NCBI GenBank assembly: GCA_037447655.1
Contig: JBBHKE010002706.1
Location: 505,806 to 516,515 of the forward strand
Source of the DNA: Zygnema cylindricum
Taxonomy: Eukaryota > Streptophyta > Zygnematophyceae > Zygnematales > Zygnemataceae
DNA: 10,710 nucleotides
Reading direction: 5' to 3'
Shown: in pieces, positions 1 through 9,400 of the stretch
How positions within the stretch are numbered: position 1 is the stretch's first letter
Layout of the letters: each line of letters opens with the position of its first letter
Program-made: the position numbers and the translations under genes
The notes under the pieces: model-generated
Seen by the model: only the letters and a program-made list of their open reading frames with translations
Told to the model about the DNA's origin: nothing
The model's database searches: none

Positions 1-115
1 TCTCTCCCCTCTCCTCTCTCTCTCTCTCTCCTCTCTCTCCTCTCTCTCATCTCTCTCCTCTCACTCTCTCTCTACTCTCTACTCTCTCTCTTTCTCCACT
101 CTCTCTCTCTCTCCC
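1..115. repeat. CT/TC microsatellite with interruptions
   Basis: An almost pure pyrimidine tract of CT dinucleotides with scattered CC, CA and TA interruptions. It marks the very edge of the window and has the same strand composition as the tract at the other end. It lies in, or upstream of, the intron before exon 1. Confidence 0.95.
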
Positions 116-350
116 TTATCTTTGTATATCTGACTTTGCAAAGAGGTGGAGTAGGGCGGTACTTATGTCTTAAGAACAAAAGAGCAATGTCAAATTTTCA
201 ATTTTGTTATTAGAAACTGCAATGCTTGGTTTCTTTAATTAATTGAATGTAAAATTATGATACAAGTTTGCGAAGTTATCATTTTTTCTGTTAATTTGCT
301 GGTAAAATAGACTTAACGGGCATGTTGAGTGGGGATGCATTATGTCACAG
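116..350 (+). other. 3' part of the intron before exon 1
   Basis: AT-rich sequence without an LRR motif or open frame of note, ending in TCACAG at 345-350. No promoter or start codon belonging to the gene is recognised, so the true 5' end lies upstream of the window. Confidence 0.6.
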
Positions 351-422
351 AAATTTAGCTATCAACCAGCTGTCTGGACCCATTCCTTCATCCATTGTTG
401 AATTGAAATTCCTTTTTGAGTT
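351..422 (+). CDS. Exon 1 (first visible): one leucine-rich repeat
   Basis: A 72-base exon encodes NLAINQLSGPIPSSI followed by VELKFLFEL, which fits the plant extracellular LRR consensus LxLxxNxLxGxIPxxLxxLxxL. It is preceded by the acceptor TCACAG and followed by the donor GTAAGT. The first base is the last base of a codon and the final TT is completed to Leu by the next exon (phase 2 on both sides). One-repeat exons of exactly 72 bases in this phase are typical of plant LRR genes. The upstream exons are off the window, so no start codon is expected here. Confidence 0.82.
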
Positions 423-3400
423 GTAAGTGGACAAATTATTCTATATAACCTTCCAAGAGTTTTAAGAATATTTGAAAATATCTTAGTTTTTGTTCATATT
501 CAATCACAATAATAAGAATGAATAATAATAGTTTTTAGCCAACAAGAATAATCGATTATTATAAAATAATTAATTACCGAATTAACGATAACAAAAATCT
601 AAAAATAAATTATCATATTTTCTCTAGGTTATTCTTTAGAATCAATTTCTATTCCATAGAATTAGTGCATATAGATAATCATGAATTATAACATTAGTAC
701 AAGATAAATTTTCTTTTCGAATTTCTTTTTCGATAATGGAGATGCAAAATCCTTACTTAGGATGTCGCCATTTATTTGGAGGGGAAGGTTGGCGGTTTGA
801 GAATTAACTACCTAAGTGTAACATTTTATGAAAATTGTTATTGAATCTTCTTTCTGGCGGGAAAATCATTGTGTTGACGAAGACAATATACTGAGGAGGT
901 CGAAGAGGTGAACGCTTTTGTCTTTTTTGGCACAAAAAGACAAATCGAAAATCCTAACTTTTCTTTGCAATGTCGGCTTACTAAAAATGTAATGTTTCTG
1001 TCAGGAAATCATATGAAAAGACATATCTATTAAATTAAATTTGCAGCATAAGTTGACTAAATAGCATTTGAAATGTTTGGGGGTGGGGGAATGTTATAGA
1101 TATTTACATGTAAACAAGCTTAGTGGACCCATTCCGTCGTCCATCGGTCAAATGGAATCCCTTGCCATAATGTAAGACACATTTTTTACCAAACCAGTAA
1201 ATAAAAAAATAAAAAATCATGGTGTGTTTTAAAAATATTGACCAATTGGGTTGTTTTTAAGGGTTTTTCAGGGTTTTTGTAGGGCAAGAGGGTGGGTGAG
1301 GAGGGTGGTGGTGGAGGGTTTGAGGGTGAAAGAGAGTGATAAATCTCATGGGGAATATATATATGCTGATAAATACTTGTAGAATGTCCCATATTGGAAG
1401 ATGGCATGGTAAAATTTAAACGTTTTACCTCATAAATTAAATGTTTTTTTTTCAAATTCTATTTTTGATTTAGAAATGCACAATCAATTCGCGGTGCGTT
1501 ATATTTTTTTCGGAGGGGTTGGTTGGTAGTCGGAAGCAATCGAAGCTTGGGAAGTTTGTCTTTTTCGATAGTAACAAGTTTTATGATTGAAAAGCAAATT
1601 TTACTGGGTATGGAAGAAATTATAGCCTGTATTTTTTGAATTTAAACTTGCAACCGGTATTATCAATAAGGCGAGTGGGAGGCCTTGGGGGTGGGGATTG
1701 CCACAGAAATCTATCTTATAATTACTTGGTGGGAACAATTCCATCATCTATTGATCAACTGACAGCCCTCCAATCCTTGTAAGACACATTAAAAAAAATT
1801 ATTATGTCAATTATTGGTAATTTAATACCGAATGAATGTTTTTATTGAAGGGGGCGGGGAAAAGGACAAGTTTAAGGGCATGGTCAGGGCCAGGGAGATG
1901 CTAGGATTTTTAAGCAACCGATGAACTATCAAGTGATATCGATTTTTGTAATTTTTATGTGTAGACTAGATTTATTATGTTGAAAAGATGATCAACTTTG
2001 TGTAATTTTTTATTAACCTTACCTCGAATGCAAAGCCGTTCAACATTTAGTTTTTGCAATCTAGGGATTAAAAAATTTCGATAGGGAATTTTACTGGTTT
2101 CAAATCTATGTCCGAAAATAAATTATCAAAGATGGACGATCAATTGTGTGACGTAATTTAAAATTATGAGGTTCAGATCAGCGTTATAGAATGCAAGCCC
2201 GACTAAGCAAGTTTCCATAAATTTCCATTTTAAGCATAGTATTTTATCGTAGTTCAAACAAAAGCCCTAAAACCTCTCACTATGGACTTTGTGCAGGAGT
2301 TTGCATAACAACTTCTTGATCGGCTATATTTTGTTCCAGCTTGATTCATGGGCAAAACCGCCTTTCTTTAATCTTGCGAGCAACTTCCTTTCTGGTTCTG
2401 CAATAGTGTACGAAGATGATCCAAAAGTTTGCAATGCAATAAAATTGAACTGCTTCAATATTAGCCACCCTTTGCTGAATAAGTGTTCTTTTAAAGTGCA
2501 AAGGCCGACATCCCAGTGTTTACAGTTCTGTGATGCTACTCAACGAATGGGTTCATGCGGCGGCCACGGCTTCTGTCCCGGGATTAACAAAACATGCCAA
2601 TGTGATGCCGACTTTTCCACGGGCGCTACGTTTACCAACACATGTATCTTTAGTAAGTCACTATCCACGCTAATCAATATGGACTGTTGTGAGTTTGTGT
2701 TTTATTCGTGTGACTCTTTCTAAGGTGTAACGTAAAACATGTGTGGGTATTGTACATTTTCGTTGACATAGTCCAGATGGTTTTTTTCACTAGGTCACTT
2801 GTTTTAAATATGTCACGCGAAAGTATGTGCAAAACGCCCGTAAAAACTTATTTCGCTCGTTATACTTGCTTCATGTCCATAATGCCATTACAAAGATTGG
2901 GTGGTTGGAAGTCAACATGCATGAGTCTGAGTTAATGTATGGCCCAAAAGTACCTATTTTTGTTCATGTCTTAAGTCAGTGAATAATTATTTGACTTTCT
3001 GCGCATGTAATGTGGTTTTGAATGCGTGTACCTTGTATGTCAAAGTTGTATATGATATGCCGAAGTAAAGATATGCCGAAGTAAGGGGAGCTAGTTCATC
3101 TTAACAAAAGAGTTGATGTAAAAGATTCATAGAGCCACCAACTTCCTTTGACTGTAATTAGTGTTTGCGTATGTGAAGTGGTCGCGTTACATGCACTTTA
3201 TCACCCTTAAGTGATCAGGGGATGGCAACAGCAAAGGACCTTAGAGGTGCTGTCGAACCTCAAATGAATGCTTTTCAATCCAGGTCTTTAAAATTTGACT
3301 TCTATTCTTGTGTTCAATTTTGCAGCTGGTCGTGGATTTGGATTAACAGAACCTCCGCAAACTTTGTCTAGCAAAGTGAATCAATTTTTCCGTTATGCAA

Positions 3401-6400
3401 GTTCTGGATTTTTGTATTCTATGGACATGAAACCAACATGGCTGGTGGCAACCTCATGGAGTTGGATTGCTCAATTACCTTTCAAGGCAGTGAAAGACCA
3501 ACGCACCTGCAGTAAATATCCGAATTCAATATGTGTTATCTTACTCTACTTTTTATTTCCTATGTTGGAACTAAACCCTGTTGTTTGTTTTCTTTCCATA
3601 ACTCAAGGGTTTTTAGGGTTTTTTTGGGTTTTTTAAGGGTTTTTTAGGGTTTTTCAAGGATAAGTTTGAAGGACATGAAGCACTCTGAACCACGTTCACA
3701 AGAAAATGGAATTCTTTTTTTCATGTTCGGATCCATTGGAAAAATTAAGTTCAATTTTCTATATTTGACGAACTGATTTGGCTTTTGCTTTTTTGCGATA
3801 TGCAGATAATTGCTGGATCTTTTCTGCTTTCACTGCCATTGAACATGCTTATTACATTGCAAATGGGGGAAAAAAATCTCTCCCTGACCTTCTTCCTGGG
3901 CAACTTCTTACTTGCAATAACGATAAAAATTGCGATAGAGGAGGTTGGCCGAACGAAGCTTTTGATTACGCAGCGAACTTTGGTATTTTAGTAACTACAA
4001 ATTTCACGGGTGTGGAAAATAGGTGCACATTGGCCCCAGTAAGTATATAAAAAATTCATATGTATATGCTTCCAAATATCCTCATTTTGATCTATCTCTT
4101 GATCTTCCATTTTTCCATTTATTTTTCTATTTATGATTTTTTCTACATGTTTTTCTCTTTCATTCTTGTCTTCAACATTTACAAAACATACCAGACGAGT
4201 CTTTGTGCTTTCAAATATCTTAAATCTGTTTTATCTCCTCTTTTTTTATCTTGTTACCAACATTTTAATTTTTTGCGTTATTTTTCCATGTAACTTCTTC
4301 CATTCTGCTTCCCTTTCTACAATATATAAGTGATGCATTCTTTCTTTAAATTCTTGTTTACCTATTACAATAAAAATTCATGTGGCAGGGTTTTCTCAAT
4401 TTACAAATCTTATCATATGATAGAGTTCAAATGAACGGCTGGATGGGCATCTTGTTAGCTCTTCAACAACAGCCAACTGTGGTGGCTGTTGAGGCCAGCT
4501 CTGATGCCTTCAACAATTACAACCCTGACCAGGTGAGAACTTATTTTGACGATCCACGTGTCATTTATCTGCAACCAGCTTGAAATTGTAGAAGCATATT
4601 TTTTTAGCAGTTTTCAGATTGTTTCCTAGGATCGCTAGGAGATCCTCAATAACTCTTTGTAACACATTCCATGAAGAGTTTTGTTTTGTTTTGTGTTGTT
4701 TTGAGTTTTGTTTTGATCATTTGTTGTGACACTACTCTGTGGGATGGGTGTAGGGGGTTTTTGATGACGAGACATGCTTCTCAAATGGTGTGGACCATGC
4801 GGTAGTAGTCGTTGGCTATGATTTGACGGCGGACACACCCTATTGGCTCATTCAAAACTCATGGGGAACTCGTTGGGGGGAGAATGGATACATGCGTATT
4901 AAAATAACAAATGGTTTCGGAATTTGCGGAATCAATACCCAACCAGCTCTCATACCGATAATACAGCCTAAGCGTAAGTTTGATATAAGTCACAACTGTT
5001 TCCTCAGATTTTGCCAAACTTGAAAAAAGAATATAGGAGGACCTTGCTTTAATTGTAAAATTTCACTTTTGAATCAAATGAAAATCACAAATTATGAAAT
5101 TGATGTATTTGCAAAAACAGTCTCAGTGTTGATGTGAAGCTGCTTGACTGGATCCTTACCTTTTTTTGTTTTTTTGTTTCTGTTATCTTAGCTGGCGACC
5201 CCTGCAACATTCACAATTTTGCGCAAGTACAACAGAATGCTAGCATTGGTCCTGGAAGTATGAACCCATGTGGTAATGGCTTATGTAGTCCAAACGGCAC
5301 AACATTTACCTGCACTTGTTTGCAAAGATTTATAGCAGTGAACAACACGGATGGAACACAAACTTGTACTCCAGGTAAGCAAGGGACCTTGTGTTGTCAA
5401 TTGACATTGAATTGTTTTGAAAAGGTAGTATTTTTAAAATCCAAAGGAAGGTGATGGAAGGTGAAGAAGGGACCTTGAGTTCTCAAATGAAATTGATTTG
5501 TGTTGAAGAGGTAGCATTTTTTAAACTCGAAATTTTCGTCAGTTAGGCTGAATTGACACTAGGGCTAGCAAATAGCTTGTTAACCTATCCATTTTGCGGT
5601 TACATTAAGAATGCTTCGGTGAAATTCATGGAAATGGTTTTCTATAAATTGGTCCTTACATTTTTGTTATTTGCATAAGTTTTGCATGCATGGTAGGGTA
5701 AAGGTGGACTTGAAATGCATTTGTTCTCTTTTTTTTCCTCATAGAGTAGACTGCCCATTGCTATTGGAGTCGCTCAAATTTGAGTGAGTATTTTTCTGAC
5801 CCAAAATCATTAGTTAGTGTTAGTAACACTTTAGTTAAGTGGCCCATAATGAGCCACGTTGCGAAACATGATTTAGTGTAGTTAATTCTTATAATATTTC
5901 ATTAACTCTAGTAGTGATGAGAGGTTTACCATAAAGTGCATGTTTTTTAGTTGGAAATGATTATACTGCTGAAACTTTGCTCAAAAAATAAATAAATAAA
6001 CATAAATAAATGAAATTAAGAGCACAAAATCTAAAGGACTTAATTAGTTGAAAGACAATCCTCCAAAGCTAGTAATGTTGTTATGATAGATCAATAACCT
6101 TCAGCTTTCTAGCCGTATTTACTTTTAGATTGTTAGCAACATTTTCTTTCTACCATCGTCACTGAAGTCGCTTTTAAGTTGATCCATCGAAGCAAGAATA
6201 GTTGTTTAGGCATAAATCCACAGGGCAAAAGTATGTGGGAATTTATTTACAATCTTTTATTTGAAACCTGAAATAACCATTTTAATGTGTCTGGCCGGCT
6301 CTACCATTGTCACAGCACAGTCAAAATAGAGCATTCAGTATGCTGACTTCGTCGATTCTAATTGTGTGTATATAGTAAAATATTAATAAATAATTAGAGA

Positions 6401-9400
6401 GAAAAACAAAGTTTTCTAGTAAATTTGGTGAATAAGTTTGTAGTCGAATGCAATGACAATTCTTTTGCTTTGTCTTACCAATGTTTCTGCTTTTAAGCAG
6501 TAAATGTTGGTTATCCAAGGGAAAACTATTTAATAAATCTCAACCTAAAAAAAAGTCACGATGTTTGAGAATGTATATTCAAACATTCTTAATTTAATTT
6601 TGAATGCCGGTACTAGTTATTTTTAGTAGGGATTTTTCTTTTCGATGAGATCCACTAATCAAAAATTTAGTCTGTGCAATTATTTTCGAATAAACTGAGG
6701 TCCCCAGATTTTCCAGATCTCTTTTTTTTTTTTTTCCTGGATTTTCCAGATTTTCTGGATAGGACGTTTTAGGTTTCATTTTAAGCCGGCAGGAAATTTG
6801 TCGATTATAAATTTTCTTAACCAAATATTCTTGCCAAATAATCAGATGAATGTTGTGCCATTAACGAACGAGGTGAGCATAGCTTTTCAAGCAAAAAAGG
6901 AAACTGTTTTAGTTTTTGACTAATTCAGCTACAGGAGTTAAGAGAAATGAACCTAGAGAAGTCTTATGTAAGTCTCCAATCATACAAGTCCAATGGTTTG
7001 ACAAAAAGCATGACTTGTTGAGGTAGCTGGGTAAAAAATTTCCCTAAAACCCTAAAAAACCCAAAAAAACCCTGAAAAACCCTAAATCCATAGTCGTGTG
7101 TTGTTCTCTAAATGTGCAATTCTAAGTTTAGCGCAGCAAAAGAATTACATTCAAAATACATGTATGAGCTTGCTTTACTCCAGAATAATTGACCCACAAT
7201 TGTAAAAAAAAGCTATTTCTCCTTGTGACGGAAGTATTCTAAAACGCAAATCGCACATTAACTTTGAAGTGGTTCAAGACTAATTTTGTGGCCTAATGCT
7301 CTCTTGTTTTTTAGCCTCTCCATGTACCTTCTCATCACGCAACCCTTGTGGAATGGGAACCTGTGTGGACTCTGTGTCCAAACCGGGAACATATACTTGC
7401 CTCTGTTTGATGGGATATGTGGCCGACGAATCAGAAAGCTCCCTCACTTGTGTTCCAGGTAGGTTGCATCTCATTCCGTCTTATTACACGAGATTGGTTA
7501 CAACTCTCACGCTCTTAACATCAGGCAAGGAATGGTACTAAAAATAATAATAATAATGGTGGTAATAATAATTTGGCTATTCCATCAGTGCTTGGTAGAG
7601 CAACAAATATAGCCAGAATCTGTACTATGCCAATCTGATAAAGCACGAGGTTCACTTTCTGAAAGCTCCAAGGTCTTGTAAACATAATAGATCTCTTCAT
7701 TAATTTATGTTAGTTGGGGATCAGCAGTATCATACACTTTAGAAAAATCCTCGTTAATGAATCAGAGAAATATTTTGCGCCGCGTGGACATGTATCCATC
7801 TTTATATGCATCGTCGAAAGGACGACTTTTTTTTTCTCTTGTTAAATGCTGTGAGAGTTGAGATCGATATTACGCAAGGTATAAGCATGTATAATAAAGT
7901 TTTTGAGGACAACACCACTCCTTAAAATGTATACAACTGTATACATTTGTAAACAAGGGGCAAGAGTGTTAAAGTTTAAGATTCACAATGCAGTAGAACA
8001 TACAATTGGGGTATAAAACACTTACACAGATGTAAATAGTCTGGCTCCTTACAATCTTGCTCCTTCTGTTACTTATTTGGGTGATAGGATGTACTTTTTG
8101 TTTCATGTAATACCGTATAAAAGAACAAAAAAATTATTGGCTTAGATTCAACATCTCAAACATTTGTTCCCTTCTATGAGGATAAATAATAAAAACGTTT
8201 CATGTCTGTCTGTTGCTTCCTTTTTCTTAGGGTAATGCATAGCTGAAGCATCAATTATTTTTCGCGATAAAAAAATAGTATTGTAAAAACATTCAAGCAA
8301 AAACAAAAAGAAATAAGAATAATGAGGTGAATCAAAGACATATTCCGGTATGAACTAAATTTTGAGCTGCCAACGTGATAGAATCTCCCGGTTTTTAAAG
8401 TTAGACAATAATTCTTTGTTTAGGTCCACTGATTGTTCATTTCGACTTTTTTTTTTTTTTTTGTGATTAATTTTTGTTGCAGCCGCCTCTAAGATAGGTG
8501 TATATGAGTACGTTGTGCCAGTTGATGGAACCATTTCTTGCTCAAATATCGCCAAGACATATGGCATTTTTAACAAAACTTTTACAGACCAAAACAAGGT
8601 TTTGTTTCTATACCTTCAATGCCCTTAAGACAAGGAATGTGTTACCCAGCTTATGTCAAGCCTGCATATTTTGCAATAACAATTCGAATAGAGGCAAAAA
8701 TCACAGTTTTTTTGGAAAAAGAAATGTATGCAATGGCTGCATTGGTTTTTTTGTATCAATGTTGGTTATTTAATGCTGGTCTAATACACTTGGGAAATAG
8801 CTATTTGGTTGAATTCCAGGGTTTGGATTGCACGCTGCCTCTTCCAAAAGATACCATAGTTAATGTCACCAACGCAAAAAATTGTTCAGTAACATACGCA
8901 GTAAATATGGTAAGTTTCTTTTTTTTGAACCATTCGGAGACGGAAGTTTTCAGTTTATTCTGATTATGTATGATTTTAAAGCTTGGGAGCCTAGGCGACT
9001 CCTTGTAGATTGGAGATTTTTTTCCTGTAGTGGTTTACGATTTTTTTGTTGTTGGCCCCATAATTTTGGTTGGGTATTGCAACAATTTTTTAGTTTTTTA
9101 TCACCTTAGATAACTGACCAATACAAAATTGGGCTTTGCAGGGTGATACATGTGATTCCATAAAATACATGTTTGGACTCCCTGAAACGGTCGATCTCGG
9201 AAAAGTTGATACACAAAATACTAATAATGAAGCAGACAATTCTCTTAATCCAAATTTGGATTGTTCTGAAAGCCTGGAGCTCTTTCAACAGGTAACTATG
9301 GATTACTTTATCGCTACATTCGAAAAAAATGTTTCATGAAAGTGTGGAAAGTGTAACAATAAGGTTCTATTCTATGATAATAGCGGATGGCTCTATTTTT

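Larger units (their letters stand above)
5375..7314 (+). other. Intron 9 (1940 bases), the longest
   Basis: GTAAGC...TTTTTAG, between the two EGF exons. It carries a degenerate tandem duplication at its start (5381-5532), an AAAT microsatellite (5983-6011), a T-run (6722-6736) and an antisense telomere-like tract (7042-7086). I searched for further EGF exons (C-x-C near NPCG-like strings) and found none. The minus-strand ORFs inside it have no recognisable similarity. Confidence 0.75.
7459..8482 (+). other. Intron 10 (1024 bases)
   Basis: GTAGGT...GTTGCAG. AT-rich, with an AAT microsatellite (7541-7573), a perfect short inverted repeat (7925-7948) and a 16-T run at 8447-8462 that serves as part of the polypyrimidine tract. 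No coding signal found. Confidence 0.8.

Noticed and set aside
838-895. Possible extra LRR reading (NLLSGGKI) in intron 1
   Set aside because: It lacks the IP and the following leucines, has an in-frame stop, and no 72-base phase-2 exon boundaries fit.
1186-1455. 89-codon minus-strand ORF with a proline run
   Set aside because: It is produced by the complement of the G-rich block of intron 2. Low complexity and no domain.
351-2652. LRR receptor-like kinase
   Set aside because: The LRRs are followed by EGF and protease exons in the same frame. No transmembrane segment or kinase motif appears downstream.
2741-2935. 64-codon forward ORF in intron 4, tested as a candidate pro-domain exon
   Set aside because: No ERFNIN or GNFD motif, no fitting splice sites in the needed phase, and no recognised similarity.
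3607-3656. Genuine telomere or chromosome end
   Set aside because: Only five degenerate units, T-run length varies, and the tract lies within an intron between two protease exons.
5134-5454. Frame giving a signal-peptide-like start (KLLDWILTFFCFFVSVILAG) directly before the EGF module, suggesting a separate secreted protein
   Set aside because: There is no ATG in this position (the codon is GTG), the hydrophobic run is translated from the T-rich polypyrimidine tract of intron 8, and exon 9 joins exon 8 in the right phase at 5192.
6321-6824. Two minus-strand ORFs of 65 and 76 codons in intron 9
   Set aside because: Lys/Ser-rich AT-driven readings without motifs, promoter or conserved context; typical of random open frames in AT-rich introns.
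8619-8963. Long forward frame MPLRQGMCYPAY... running into GLDCTLP
   Set aside because: It mixes intron 11 with exon 12 and part of intron 12. The LysM pattern is continuous only if 8599-8819 is removed.
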